A stretch of DNA of 64,000 nt from Aminicenans sp964648465 (GCA_964648465.1 CAZYMU010000006.1:30484-94483), one strand, 5' to 3'; counted from the first letter of the stretch, positions 50,370 through 59,552 are shown. Made by a program: numbers and translations. The notes: a model not told the origin generated them from the letters alone.

Positions 50370-51809
50370 CTACTGAAGCGGTAGTGTCACTTTTAATGTG
50401 GTTCCTTTGCCAGCAACACCTGTAATCTCCAATGTACCATCGAATCGACGCAGGCGTTCACGTATCCCAACGATGCCGTATGACATGGGGCTTTTGACCT
50501 TGTCTTCGGCTATCCCTCTGCCGTTATCTTTAACTATTAACTCCAGACTCGGGGATTTTGAGGCGTGCTTACTTAAGCTTACATTGACTCTTGTTGCATG
50601 TGCGTGGCGGATAACATTCGTGAGTACTTCCTGAAAAATGCGGAATAGTGCTGTTGAAATCTCAGGACCAAAAGATTCATCTTCACAATTTATGTTGAGC
50701 TTACATGGGATTTTTGTGTGCTCTTCAAATTCCTGTGCCTGCCATTCAACAGCAGGTACTAGGCCAAGGTCATCAAGAAGTCCAGGTCTTAGCTCCGAAG
50801 ATATTCGTTGTACGGCGAGGATTGTATTATCTATAAGCCTCATCATGGATTTAATTTTATGAGCAACCATTTTGTGGGGCTTTTTCTCTTTGGGTGCTTT
50901 GCGTGCAACCCAGGAAAGGTCCATTTTCAGTACGGTCAGCGCCTGGGAGAGTTTATCGTGTATTTCGCGTGCGATTCGTTTGCTTTCTTCTTCTTTTACA
51001 GACTGGAGGTGGGCGGAGAGATTCTGGAGATCTTCATGTGCTTTTCTCAATTCCTTCTGGGTGAGGCGGAGTTCTGTGATATCAGTAACCACTGCTATGG
51101 TTTCCTTGTATTTACCTTTTGAATCATAAATAGGCCAGGGTGAAACTAAAACCATGAGTTTGCTTCCGTCTTTCTTGTTCAGAGTAAGTTCGTAAGCGGA
51201 ACGGATGCTTTTTTTACGCAAAGAAAGTTGATTTTTAAATTCTTTCTGGCTTTTTTCATCCATGAAGTCGGCTGCATTTCGGCCTAAGATTTCGGCCGGT
51301 GAAAATCCATGTTTCTCTATGAAACTGGTGTTCAGAAAGGTTACAACCCCGTTTTTGTCTGTTTTGATAAGGCCTTCGCTCATATTTTCTACAAGCAGGC
51401 GGTATTTTTCTTCGCTGTGGCGGATCCTTTTTTCTACTTTGTGATGGTAGAGTGCCATTTCGATTGTTATGTATAGGGGTTTCTCTTGAATAGGTTTAAG
51501 GAGATAGCCATATGGTTCGGTTCGTTTGGCACGCTCCATAGTTTTTTTATTTGAATAAGATGTAAGGTATATGACAGGGATGTCTAGGGATTTACGAATT
51601 TGGTCTGCGGCAAAGATTCCGCTCATTTTGGTGTTGAGAACGATATCCATAAGGACGAGGTCGGGTTTTTCAAACTCTGCTTTCTTAATCGCTTCTTCAG
51701 CGGAAATTGCTATGGATGTGACTTCATAGCCAAAATTGGTGAGAATCTTGCGCAGATCAGAAGCAATTATTAGTTCATCTTCTACGATGAGAATTCGTGC
51801 TTCTTTCAT
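50370..51809 (-). CDS. Receiver-PAS histidine kinase (HisKA_3/NarX-like)
   Basis: A 479-residue soluble kinase. A receiver domain comes first (phospho-acceptor D55 in LVLMDIVLNTKMSG), then PAS (about 133-250, NMSEGLIKTDKNGVVTFLN) and HisKA_3 with phospho-acceptor His284 in REIHDKLSQALTVL. An HATPase domain follows (FQEVLTNVIRHAHATRVNV, DNGRGIAEDKVK, GTTLKVTLP). No transmembrane helix is present. The order receiver-PAS-kinase suggests it is itself controlled by another kinase and then phosphorylates the NarL-type regulator. Confidence 0.9.
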   Translation of the reverse strand: MKEARILIVEDELIIASDLRKILTNFGYEVTSIAISAEEAIKKAEFEKPDLVLMDIVLNTKMSGIFAADQIRKSLDIPVIYLTSYSNKKTMERAKRTEPYGYLLKPIQEKPLYITIEMALYHHKVEKRIRHSEEKYRLLVENMSEGLIKTDKNGVVTFLNTSFIEKHGFSPAEILGRNAADFMDEKSQKEFKNQLSLRKKSIRSAYELTLNKKDGSKLMVLVSPWPIYDSKGKYKETIAVVTDITELRLTQKELRKAHEDLQNLSAHLQSVKEEESKRIAREIHDKLSQALTVLKMDLSWVARKAPKEKKPHKMVAHKIKSMMRLIDNTILAVQRISSELRPGLLDDLGLVPAVEWQAQEFEEHTKIPCKLNINCEDESFGPEISTALFRIFQEVLTNVIRHAHATRVNVSLSKHASKSPSLELIVKDNGRGIAEDKVKSPMSYGIVGIRERLRRFDGTLEITGVAGKGTTLKVTLPLQ

Positions 51810-51873
51810 TTTCCAGATTATCGATGATTAATCATTTCGAAGTTACTATTCTGAGGTTGCCATCATCAAAAAC

Positions 51874-51901
51874 GGTACCTGCAAAAACGGTACCTGGTAC
51901 C
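51874..51901. repeat. GGTACC-type dispersed palindromes
   Basis: A half-site GGTACCTGC at 51874 followed by a full GGTACCTGGTACC at 51889-51901, just past the 3' end of the TPR gene. Confidence 0.7.
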
Positions 51902-51906
51902 TTTCT

Positions 51907-52842
51907 TTAGTTTTGCTTATTCTTATAATTCTCTATGATGGTGTGGAGCAAAACTTTGTCCCTTTCGGCCAGATTAAGAGAGTCTATCGCATCTTTTGTA
52001 AACAGCTCAAGCGATGCTACCGCAATCTTTGATTCTCTTTTTTTGTCCCGTCGAATGTGTGCACAGAGAATAAGATAGGCTCTTGACTCTATCAGAATCC
52101 GTTCGGCAATGGGAGATTTTCTTGAGAGCTCGAATAGTTTTGTGAAACTTTTTTCTGCATCTTTACACTTTCTTAGGTGGTACTGAATTTTGCCCGAAAG
52201 ATGATATCCTATGAATTCATCCGGGTTTTTCTTTAGTAGATTCCGGAGTGTTTTTAAAGCATCTTTTTGCTTGTTGTTTTCCATGTGAAGTGCATAAAGG
52301 TCATAATAGAGTGGAACATCCTTGGGTTTTGCCTTTATTTTTCTCTCGAGTTCTCTGATGAGGTTTAGGTTCGCAGCCGGTTTTTTTGTATTCTTTTTTA
52401 GCATAGGGGCTATTGGTGGGGGTGGCGGAGGCTCTGCCATTTTAAAAGTAAGCAGCAGTTTTTGAAGAACAGCACGGGCAGAGTCATCCATGTCGATGCT
52501 TTGAAATCCTTTGTCCCCAAGTAAATTTTCGGCATCTCTTAAATATTTCTCGCTTTTCACGTTATCCTTTAAATAATAATAGCTGAGGCCGAGATAGATA
52601 CAGGCCTTTGCCATAAGGTTATCTCTACCGTAAAGTCCAAAATTAGCCAGCTCCAGCTCTTTAACAGCATCTTTGTAATTTCCGGCAACGAACGACTGCA
52701 CTCCTTTATGGAGGAGATTTGTATAAAAAGGATCTATTTGCTCTTGGGCAGAAACGGATGAGCTGGTATACGTGGTAATAAATGTAATAATGAATGTAAA
52801 TATTATAAGAACAGGAAAAGGATTACTTCTAAATTTGTACAT
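51907..52842 (-). CDS. Periplasmic TPR protein
   Basis: A 311-residue protein starting at ATG 52842 with GGGAG upstream. It has a hydrophobic signal region (FPVLIIFTFIITFITTYTSSSVSA), then a TPR-like block (GVQSFVAGNYKDAVKELELA, ACIYLGLSYYYLKDNVKSEKYL). A proline stretch (EPPPPPPIAPM) links to a second TPR block (YYDLYALHMENNKQKDALKTL). It probably binds proteins in the periplasm. It has no specific assignment. Confidence 0.78.
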   Translation of the reverse strand: MYKFRSNPFPVLIIFTFIITFITTYTSSSVSAQEQIDPFYTNLLHKGVQSFVAGNYKDAVKELELANFGLYGRDNLMAKACIYLGLSYYYLKDNVKSEKYLRDAENLLGDKGFQSIDMDDSARAVLQKLLLTFKMAEPPPPPPIAPMLKKNTKKPAANLNLIRELERKIKAKPKDVPLYYDLYALHMENNKQKDALKTLRNLLKKNPDEFIGYHLSGKIQYHLRKCKDAEKSFTKLFELSRKSPIAERILIESRAYLILCAHIRRDKKRESKIAVASLELFTKDAIDSLNLAERDKVLLHTIIENYKNKQN

Positions 52843-53127
52843 TAAAGAATCTCCCTTCTACATTTTGGTGACTATCTATTTTAATACGGCTTTGCTTTAA
52901 CTAAAGCTTTTTCATTTATACAGCCAAAATCTCCATTTGTCAAAATAAAAAAGGGGACAGATAAAAGATTAAAATATTAGATGCAGATTTGCACGGATAA
53001 ACCAAAAGGTACCTTGTACCATTTTCATTTTTTAGGTGCAATTACGAAAAAGGTGCCTGGTACCTTTTTTGGAAGTTGTATTATTACGGGAATGGATGTA
53101 AACTATATTTCCCAAAAAGAGAGAAAA
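52843..53127 (+). other. thiC leader: repeats, no TPP riboswitch seen
   Basis: 285 bp between the TPR gene and thiC. It holds a half GGGGACAG element (AAAAAAGGGGACAGAT, 52947) and GGTACC-type palindromes at 53008-53020 and 53052-53064. None of the conserved TPP-riboswitch blocks (CTGAGA, ACCCTTTGAACCTGATC) was found. An in-frame extension of thiC through this region would be encoded by repeats and is rejected. Confidence 0.65.
53008..53064. repeat. Two GGTACC-type dispersed palindromes
   Basis: GGTACCTTGTACC at 53008-53020 and GGTGCCTGGTACC at 53052-53064, within the thiC leader, spaced 44 bp start to start. Confidence 0.7.
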
Positions 53128-54435
53128 ATGACTCAGATTAAAGAAGCAAGAAAAGGCAACATCACCGCAATCATGAAGAAGGTGGCTGAAGAAGAATGCC
53201 TCCCTGTCGGAGAAGTGCTCGCGTTGGTAGCAGAAGGCAAAGTTGTCATTCCTTCAAACCCTAACCACTTCCCTATCCATCACGTTGGCATCGGTAAAAA
53301 ACTCAGGACAAAAGTTAATGTTAACATAGGAACCTCAATGGACTTTCCCAAGCTTGAAAACGAAGTAAAAAAAGCCGAAATTGCAGTGAAATACAAGGCA
53401 GATACTATCATGGACCTGAGTACAGGCGGCGACATAAAAAAGATCCGCAACTCAATACTCGATAAAGCACGCATTCCTCTGGGAACAGTACCTATCTATG
53501 AAACTGCCATCAAAGCCATCGAACAGCGCGGCGCCATCGTGGACATAAGAGAGGATGACATCTTTGGAATGATAGAGAATCAGGCCAAAGAGGGAGTAGA
53601 TTTCATTACCGTACACGCAGGACTCACATTAAAAGCAATCGACAGGCTGAAGAATCAGGGACGTGTGGCGGATATCGTATCGCGGGGTGGGGCTTTCCAC
53701 CTTGCATGGATGCTTCATAATCAGAAGGAAAATCCTTTATACGCAGGATTTGACCGTCTGCTCGAAATCGCCCTCAAATATGACTTGACTCTGAGTCTTG
53801 GGGACGGGCTGAGGCCAGGAGCCATTGCGGACTCCACTGACCGCCCTCAAATTGAGGAACTGCTAACCCTGGGCGAACTCGTGAAGCACGCCAGGGAGCA
53901 AAATGTACAAGTCATGGTGGAAGGACCAGGTCATATACCGCTTGACGAGATTGCAATGAACATTAAAATTCAGAAACGTGTGTGTCAGGAAGCTCCATTC
54001 TATGTGCTGGGACCGCTTGTGACAGATATTGCACCTGGATATGACCATATTGTCTCGGCTGTGGGTGGTGCAATTGCCGCTTCGGAAGGGGCGGATTTTC
54101 TCTGTTATGTGACTCCAGCAGAACATTTAGGGCTTCCGTCGGTTGATGATGTTAGGGAAGGGCTCATTGCCTCGAGGATAGCTGCCCATGCTGCCGACAT
54201 CGTAAAGAGTGTAAAAGGCGCAAGGGAGAAAGATTTGAAGCTTTCAGAAGCAAGGAAAAAGCTCGATTGGGATGCTCAGTTGGAGATTGTGCTTGACCCA
54301 CACAAGTTTAAAGATATAAGGAAAAAAAGAAAATCAAAATCAGATGCCTGTTCCATGTGCGGTGACTTTTGTGCTTTGCGCATCGTAAGCGAATTTCTTA
54401 ATTCTGAGGGAAAACTTGATGAGTGTGGCTTCTAA
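53128..54435 (+). CDS. thiC: Phosphomethylpyrimidine synthase
   Basis: About 435 residues from ATG 53128 (AAGAGAGAAAA upstream); an ATG at 53092 is a less likely start. It has ARKGNITAIMKKVAEEE, 'NVNIGTSMDFPKLENEV', TIMDLSTGGDIKKIR, 'FITVHAGLTLKAIDRL', LSLGDGLRPGAIADSTD, VMVEGPGHIPLDEI, FLCYVTPAEHLGLPSVDDV and the C-terminal SAM-cluster cysteines ACSMCGDFCAL. This is the radical-SAM ThiC that makes the thiamin pyrimidine from aminoimidazole ribotide. The cluster motif CxxCxxxC and the length place it in the short form found in anaerobes and archaea. It overlaps the next gene. Confidence 0.95.
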   Translation: MTQIKEARKGNITAIMKKVAEEECLPVGEVLALVAEGKVVIPSNPNHFPIHHVGIGKKLRTKVNVNIGTSMDFPKLENEVKKAEIAVKYKADTIMDLSTGGDIKKIRNSILDKARIPLGTVPIYETAIKAIEQRGAIVDIREDDIFGMIENQAKEGVDFITVHAGLTLKAIDRLKNQGRVADIVSRGGAFHLAWMLHNQKENPLYAGFDRLLEIALKYDLTLSLGDGLRPGAIADSTDRPQIEELLTLGELVKHAREQNVQVMVEGPGHIPLDEIAMNIKIQKRVCQEAPFYVLGPLVTDIAPGYDHIVSAVGGAIAASEGADFLCYVTPAEHLGLPSVDDVREGLIASRIAAHAADIVKSVKGAREKDLKLSEARKKLDWDAQLEIVLDPHKFKDIRKKRKSKSDACSMCGDFCALRIVSEFLNSEGKLDECGF

Positions 54436-55285
54436 TGTTATCCCCATTTTTTCTGGGCTTCTCTTCGGAACAGCAGGCGTACCTCAATCTACTCTCAATT
54501 TAGGGACATCAACCCTCTTTGGAATCCAGCAAATCAATAAACTAGGACTTGACTGCCTCGAGATAGAATTTGTCAAGGGCTTGAAAATGGGGAGCGATAC
54601 GGCAGCACAGATTAAGAAAGCGGGCCAAAAATACGGAGTGAGCCTGAGTGTGCATGCGCCGTACTATATAAACCTAAATTCACCGGAGAAGGGAAAGAGA
54701 ATTGCGAGCCAGGAGAGAATCATGCAGTCGGCAAGGCTGGCAGAGATGTGCGGTGCTAAAAATGTCGTGTTTCATCCGGGATATTATGGAAAGGGAAGCG
54801 CTGAAGAAGCATACGAGTGTGTCAGAAAGGAAATCAAGGAAGTTATTTCAATCCTGAGGCAGGACAGGAATCGGGTTGTGCTGAGACCCGAGACCATGGG
54901 TAAAAAGTCGCAGTTTGGCTCCCTTGAGGAAATCCTTTTTCTGTGCCAGGAGATAGACGGAATTCTACCATGTGTTGATTTTTCGCATATCCATACGAGA
55001 AGTGGAAAAGCAAACACTTATTTAGAATTTCACAGGATTTTAAAAAAGATAGAAAAGAAACTTGGTAAGGAAGCACTGAAGAATATGCATATCCATGTGT
55101 GTGGGTCAATATACAATGATAAAGGAGAAATAAAGCACATAAACCTGCAGGAGTCTGACTTTCAGTATGACGAATGGGTGCAGGTGCTGAAGGATCTGGA
55201 CGTTGAGGGTTCGGTCATATGCGAGAGCCCGCAGCAGGACAAGGATGCCCTCCTACTAAAAAATCTTTTCAGCGTAACTTACTAA
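54419..55285 (+). CDS. Endonuclease IV-like TIM-barrel protein (AP endonuclease family 2)
   Basis: About 288 residues from ATG 54419, overlapping the end of thiC by 17 bp. The fold is Nfo-like, with LDCLEIEFVKGLKMG, SVHAPYYINLNSPEKGK, NVVFHPGYYGKGS, RPETMGKKSQFGSLEEILFL, CVDFSHIHTRSGKAN, MHIHVCGSIY and 'GSVICESP'. The metal ligands of endonuclease IV (His in HAPY, His in FHPG, Glu in PETMGK, Asp-x-x-His in DFSHIH, His in HIH) appear in place. It would cut DNA at abasic sites. Confidence 0.85.
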   Translation: MSVASNVIPIFSGLLFGTAGVPQSTLNLGTSTLFGIQQINKLGLDCLEIEFVKGLKMGSDTAAQIKKAGQKYGVSLSVHAPYYINLNSPEKGKRIASQERIMQSARLAEMCGAKNVVFHPGYYGKGSAEEAYECVRKEIKEVISILRQDRNRVVLRPETMGKKSQFGSLEEILFLCQEIDGILPCVDFSHIHTRSGKANTYLEFHRILKKIEKKLGKEALKNMHIHVCGSIYNDKGEIKHINLQESDFQYDEWVQVLKDLDVEGSVICESPQQDKDALLLKNLFSVTY

Positions 55286-55302
55286 AGAATGAGAATAAAA
55301 AC

Positions 55303-55315
55303 GGTACCTAGTACC
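55303..55315. repeat. GGTACC-type dispersed palindrome
   Basis: GGTACCTAGTACC between the endonuclease-IV-like and the four-helix-bundle genes, which converge here. Confidence 0.7.
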
Positions 55316-55326
55316 TTTATTCTTCT

Positions 55327-55746
55327 TTATAAGGGAGTATCTTGATCTGCCTGGGTCTCTCTGGCATCGGTCTTAACATTAACCTTTCTTTTAATGGATC
55401 TTATTAAACCACTTATCATGGCCAAAATCCTGATCAACTTATCCTCCAGGTCAATAAAATCTCCTTCAGCTAAATATCCGAGGTCACGAGATATTATCAA
55501 CCTTGTTCTGAGTCCCGCTGCAGAAGTCTTTGCCATTAAAAGGAACTTTATAAATTCAGAATCTACGCCACTTTCTTTGCCTTCTGCTATATTTGAAACA
55601 ACGGAAATTGCTGATTCTCTTAATTGATTCCTCATTGTAATGTCATCTTTCAAATTTCCGTCTGTTGAAATTCCATACATTTCCACTGCGAGTTCTTTTG
55701 CCTGCTGCCAGCACCCCAAATTTGTAAAATTATAAAAGTCACTCAT
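55327..55746 (-). CDS. Four helix bundle protein (S23/23S rRNA IVP family)
   Basis: A 139-residue helical protein. It has GCWQQAKELAVEMYGIS, 'LRESAISVVSNIAEGKES', 'FIKFLLMAKTSAAGLRTRL' and LEDKLIRILAMISGLIRSIK, the usual arrangement of the TIGR02436 four-helix family (NIAEG...). The family is widespread and often of unknown role. It converges on the endonuclease-IV-like gene. Confidence 0.88.
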   Translation of the reverse strand: MSDFYNFTNLGCWQQAKELAVEMYGISTDGNLKDDITMRNQLRESAISVVSNIAEGKESGVDSEFIKFLLMAKTSAAGLRTRLIISRDLGYLAEGDFIDLEDKLIRILAMISGLIRSIKRKVNVKTDARETQADQDTPL

Positions 55747-55845
55747 ACTCTCCCTCCTCTTCGGATATTTTCTTCCTCATTCAATAGACGAACAGACTAA
55801 AAAATATTCTCACTTATATTTCATTTGGCACAGAAAAAGAGAAGT

Positions 55846-55900
55846 AAAAAAGGGGACAGATTTATTTTCTTTCAGAGAAAATAAATCTGTCCCCTTTTTT
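55846..55900. terminator. 55-bp perfect hairpin (inverted copy of 50314-50368)
   Basis: Two 25-bp arms (55846-55870 and 55876-55900) around loop TTCAG. The sequence is the exact reverse complement of the element at 50314. It ends 5 bp from the fabH stop and carries T6, so it probably terminates fabH transcription. Confidence 0.88.
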
Positions 55901-55904
55901 ATTT

Positions 55905-56900
55905 TTACCAGCGGTAGACGACTGCTCCCCAGGTAAATCCCCCGCCGAAAGCAGCCATAACAACTATGTCGTCCTTTTTCAGATTACCCGCTATTTTAAG
56001 CTCGTGAAGGCCGATTGGAATTGTAGCCACAGACATATTTCCGTACTTGTGAATGTTCTTAAACACCTTCTCCGGAGGGAGCTTGAGCCTTCGGCCGGTG
56101 GCGTCGATGATTCTTATATTAGCCTGGTGAGGCACCAAATAATCTACGTCATCACAAGTCAATCCTGCTTTTTTGAGTGCTTCCAGAGCCGCTTCTTGCA
56201 TGCTCTTCACAGCATATTTGAAGACTTCATTCCCTGCCATCTGAATGAAATGAAGCCCCTTATCGATTGTTTCTGCAGAAGCCGGCATTCGTGACCCTCC
56301 CGCAGGCAGAATAAGAAGTTCTCCAAGATTCCCATCAGCCCTACAGTATGAAGAAAGCATCCCTGACTCATCATCACTCTCCTCAAGCACTACTGCTGCT
56401 GCCCCGTCGCCAAAAAGAACACAGGTACCTCTGTCTTCCCAATTCGTTATCTTGGTTAATGCCTCTCCCCCAATAAGAAGAATCCTCTTGTATGCACCAT
56501 GTAAAATGATGGATTCCGAGATCATCATTCCATAGAGAAATCCAGAACAGGCAGCAGAAATATCAAAAGCCGGAATCTTGTCGGCCCCGAGAGCTTTCTG
56601 CACCCAGCAAGCCGTAGAAGGGAAAAGCGTATCCGGAGTGACAGTTGCAAAAATAATGAGATCAATATCTTTTATCCCGACTCCTGCATCCTTAAGAGCA
56701 TTCCGAGCCGCTGCAATTCCCATATCAGAAGTAGCTTTATCCTTGGATAAGATCCTCCTTTCCCTGATACCTGTCCGTGTAACGATCCACTCATCCGAGG
56801 TGTCAACCATTTTCTCCAGGTCAAAATTCGTAAGTACTTTCTCCGGAACATAGTATCCTGACCCTACAATTTTAATCCGTCGCTCACTTTCTTTATTCAT
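55905..56900 (-). CDS. fabH: 3-oxoacyl-ACP synthase III
   Basis: A 331-residue FabH. The catalytic cysteine is in FDISAACSGFLYGM (about 114), the histidine in YLVPHQANIRIIDATGRR and the asparagine in NIHKYGNMSVATIPIGL. It condenses acetyl-CoA with malonyl-ACP at the start of fatty acid synthesis. It is alone, with no other fab gene beside it. The next gene upstream is divergent. Confidence 0.95.
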   Translation of the reverse strand: MNKESERRIKIVGSGYYVPEKVLTNFDLEKMVDTSDEWIVTRTGIRERRILSKDKATSDMGIAAARNALKDAGVGIKDIDLIIFATVTPDTLFPSTACWVQKALGADKIPAFDISAACSGFLYGMMISESIILHGAYKRILLIGGEALTKITNWEDRGTCVLFGDGAAAVVLEESDDESGMLSSYCRADGNLGELLILPAGGSRMPASAETIDKGLHFIQMAGNEVFKYAVKSMQEAALEALKKAGLTCDDVDYLVPHQANIRIIDATGRRLKLPPEKVFKNIHKYGNMSVATIPIGLHELKIAGNLKKDDIVVMAAFGGGFTWGAVVYRW

Positions 56901-56983
56901 GCTTTTTCCCAGAAGCCATATTCTATAACATACCTCTTTTCAATTTGCAAATATACATAAAGAAATGTAAAATCGAAAAAGCG

Positions 56984-58228
56984 ATGAAATCCCCAGAGAG
57001 TTATTCAACCTTTGTCTTGCTTTTATGCCTTATCATACTTTCTCCCGCTGCTGCATGGCCTCAATTGACACTCGGGCAATATGAAGATGAAGCACCTGTC
57101 CGTACATGGAACCTACCCTTGGTCACATCAGCACAGTCGCTTTCCATGGGAGGCACGCAGTTTGCTTTTACCCAGGACTGTTCATGCGCGCTTACAAACC
57201 CAGCACTTCTTGACAGGCTGCCAAGAATCTCCTTTGCCCTAAGCCTGTCCACAACCAGGGCTTCTCTTTCAAAGTATTCCATCATTAATACCGGAGTGAT
57301 TCCCACAGAAGGAAACAGTACACTCGGCCTTTATGCGGCAGATTTCGCAGGAGTTTCATTACGTCTTAAGGGATGGACATTTGCTCTCAGCACGGCGCTT
57401 ATCGAAAATTATGACCGCCCTCATGTAAAATTAGAATACACCTACCTTGGCAGCCCCTACGAATCTCTTGATTTTAATCAGGGAGGAGAACTTAAAAACA
57501 TAAACATTTCTGCATCACATAAAATTTTCCGCAAAGTTTCTCTTGGGATCGGAGTAAACTTCGTCTCAGGTTTTTTTGAAAAAAATATCGAAGAAAAATG
57601 GACACAATCGAACATAACCATTACGAACAGTATGTCCCACGACTTTAGCGGTTTCTACTTTAACGGAGGGCTCCTTTTGGATGTATCGGACAGTTTTACT
57701 GCGGCTGCCGTGTTCAGAACTCCTTACAGCAAAAAAGCCGACAGCCAGAGTCTCATCGAGTACAATGCGCCGCAGGGAGACACCGATATAAAAATCGAAG
57801 CTTCTAGCAAATGCAGTTTCAGACAGCCTCTCATGATTGGTGTTGGGATAAACTATAAGCCATCCGAAAACGTCAGGATTGCTTCAGATTGTGCATTTTT
57901 CAACTGGTCCGAATATAAAGTCAATTATTTCGAAGAAGATCTCAAGAGAGATTTTAAGAACATTCTTAAGATAGGTGCCGGAATCGAGTATATAACTTAC
58001 CAGAGATATTTTAACAGAAACATCGAAGTTCCTTTCAGGATAGGCGCTGTTTATGACCCTCAACCGATGAAAAATCCCAATTCCCAATATTTCTATTTTA
58101 CATTCGGGATAGGAGCAAAATACGGAAAATTCTTTTTAGATGCTGCCGGAATGGTCGGAAAGGAGAAAGGCTCAGGAGATAACCTTATAGGTCAGAAATT
58201 CTCAATTACTTTAGGATTGTACCTATGA
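56984..58228 (+). CDS. FadL/OmpP1-like outer-membrane protein
   Basis: About 414 residues from ATG 56984 (ribosome-binding site weak). It has a signal peptide (STFVLLLCLIILSPAAAWPQ), an N-terminal SAQSLSMGGTQFAFTQDC then 'ALTNPALLDRLP' plug-like segment, and a long beta-strand series with aromatic girdle (LKNINISASHKIFRKVSLGI). The end is FSITLGLYL. Order and length resemble the FadL/PorV-like transporter barrels. It would move hydrophobic compounds, but the substrate is not known. It is divergent from fabH. Confidence 0.75.
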   Translation: MKSPESYSTFVLLLCLIILSPAAAWPQLTLGQYEDEAPVRTWNLPLVTSAQSLSMGGTQFAFTQDCSCALTNPALLDRLPRISFALSLSTTRASLSKYSIINTGVIPTEGNSTLGLYAADFAGVSLRLKGWTFALSTALIENYDRPHVKLEYTYLGSPYESLDFNQGGELKNINISASHKIFRKVSLGIGVNFVSGFFEKNIEEKWTQSNITITNSMSHDFSGFYFNGGLLLDVSDSFTAAAVFRTPYSKKADSQSLIEYNAPQGDTDIKIEASSKCSFRQPLMIGVGINYKPSENVRIASDCAFFNWSEYKVNYFEEDLKRDFKNILKIGAGIEYITYQRYFNRNIEVPFRIGAVYDPQPMKNPNSQYFYFTFGIGAKYGKFFLDAAGMVGKEKGSGDNLIGQKFSITLGLYL

Positions 58229-58274
58229 CCTTTTCAAAACGCATAAATCAGCCTCACGCAAAGGCAGAACTGGC

Positions 58275-59552
58275 ATGAAGAAAGCTCTTATTCTGCTTGC
58301 GGTGTTTTTCTTCCTGCTTGCTCCACTGCGCTCTGAGGATTATTACAACACCGCTGAAATTGTAAGCATAGAAAAGACTCCGGGAATTATTGCGAAGATC
58401 AGGAATATGGGTCTGGACCTTCTGATGGAATGGGAAGGAAGAATCTATATTCTTGCCGGATTTGAAGATATAGTTAAACTTCAAATTGAAAATATCCCTT
58501 ACAAATTAGAAGGATCAGATCTCTCATCATCAAACACACAGGATGCCGCGGCCCAAAGCAGCATCAATGGAGAGTACCATTCATATTATGAGATCGAACA
58601 AGAACTTACAGCCATGGAATTATCTTATCCTTATCTCGCCAAAGTCTTTGATATTGGCGACAGCCTTGAGAACAGGAATATATACGCCCTTAAAATAAGC
58701 GACAATGTGCAGATCGACGAGGATGAAGCAGAAGTCATTTTTCTCGGCTGCCACCATGCAAGGGAATGGATTTCTGTGGAAGTTCCTTTTTTGCTCGGAA
58801 AATATCTTGTTGAGAATTACGAGACAAGCGCTGAGGTCAAAAATCTGGTTGATCGGAGCGAAATATGGATCATTCCTTTAGTCAATCCGGACGGTCTTGA
58901 ATATTCAATTCACTTTTACAGGTACTGGAGGAAGAACAGGCGCTTAAACGAAGACGGAACTTACGGCGTTGATCCCAATCGAAACTATGGGTATAAATGG
59001 GGCCTAGACAATAATGGTTCGAGTCCTGATACTTCTTCGGAAGTATACCGGGGGCCTGCGCCTTTTTCTGAGCCTGAAACCCAGGTAATTCGCAACCTTT
59101 TTGCACAAAAGGAATTCAAAGCATTAATCAGTTACCACAGCTTTTCCAAAGTAATCATGTACCCATGGGGATACACGAATCAGCCATCAGAAAAAGAGGC
59201 TCTTCTAAACACTATGGCTGGGGAAATGGCTTCTCTTATCCAATCCGTAAACGGCAGTATTTATGAATACGGCCCGGCAGGCTCATCATTATATCTAACA
59301 AACGGGGATACAACAGACTGGGCTTTTGGAGTCTACGGCATTCCTTCCTTCACTATAGAACTTCCACCGGTTGACCATATGCAAGGGGGATTTTTCAATG
59401 CCGAAAATGACATTTATCCGATCTTCAGCGAAAATCTTCCAGCAATGCTCTATCTTATCGGCTGGTCAATCAAACAAAAAAATCAGGACGATACGAAGCT
59501 AAATAAAAAATATGAGAGACCGGAGAGCAAAAAGTTAAATGTGAAGTACTAG
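58275..59552 (+). CDS. Secreted M14 zinc carboxypeptidase
   Basis: A 425-residue protein with a signal peptide (MKKALILLAVFFFLLAPLRS). The metallopeptidase domain starts near 95 with YHSYYEIEQELTAMELSYP. Zinc ligands lie in GCHHAREWISVE (HxxE) and ISYHSFSKVIMYPWG, and the catalytic glutamate is in SFTIELPPV. 'IPLVNPDGLEYS', 'NRNYGYKWG' and YRGPAPFSEPETQ are the usual substrate loops. It trims residues from the C-terminus of peptides outside the cytoplasm. It starts 46 bp after the barrel gene and is likely in the same unit. Confidence 0.9.
   Translation: MKKALILLAVFFFLLAPLRSEDYYNTAEIVSIEKTPGIIAKIRNMGLDLLMEWEGRIYILAGFEDIVKLQIENIPYKLEGSDLSSSNTQDAAAQSSINGEYHSYYEIEQELTAMELSYPYLAKVFDIGDSLENRNIYALKISDNVQIDEDEAEVIFLGCHHAREWISVEVPFLLGKYLVENYETSAEVKNLVDRSEIWIIPLVNPDGLEYSIHFYRYWRKNRRLNEDGTYGVDPNRNYGYKWGLDNNGSSPDTSSEVYRGPAPFSEPETQVIRNLFAQKEFKALISYHSFSKVIMYPWGYTNQPSEKEALLNTMAGEMASLIQSVNGSIYEYGPAGSSLYLTNGDTTDWAFGVYGIPSFTIELPPVDHMQGGFFNAENDIYPIFSENLPAMLYLIGWSIKQKNQDDTKLNKKYERPESKKLNVKY

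Noticed and set aside
52981..53127. N-terminal extension of thiC
   Set aside because: The 49 codons contain GGTACC-type repeats and do not resemble ThiC.
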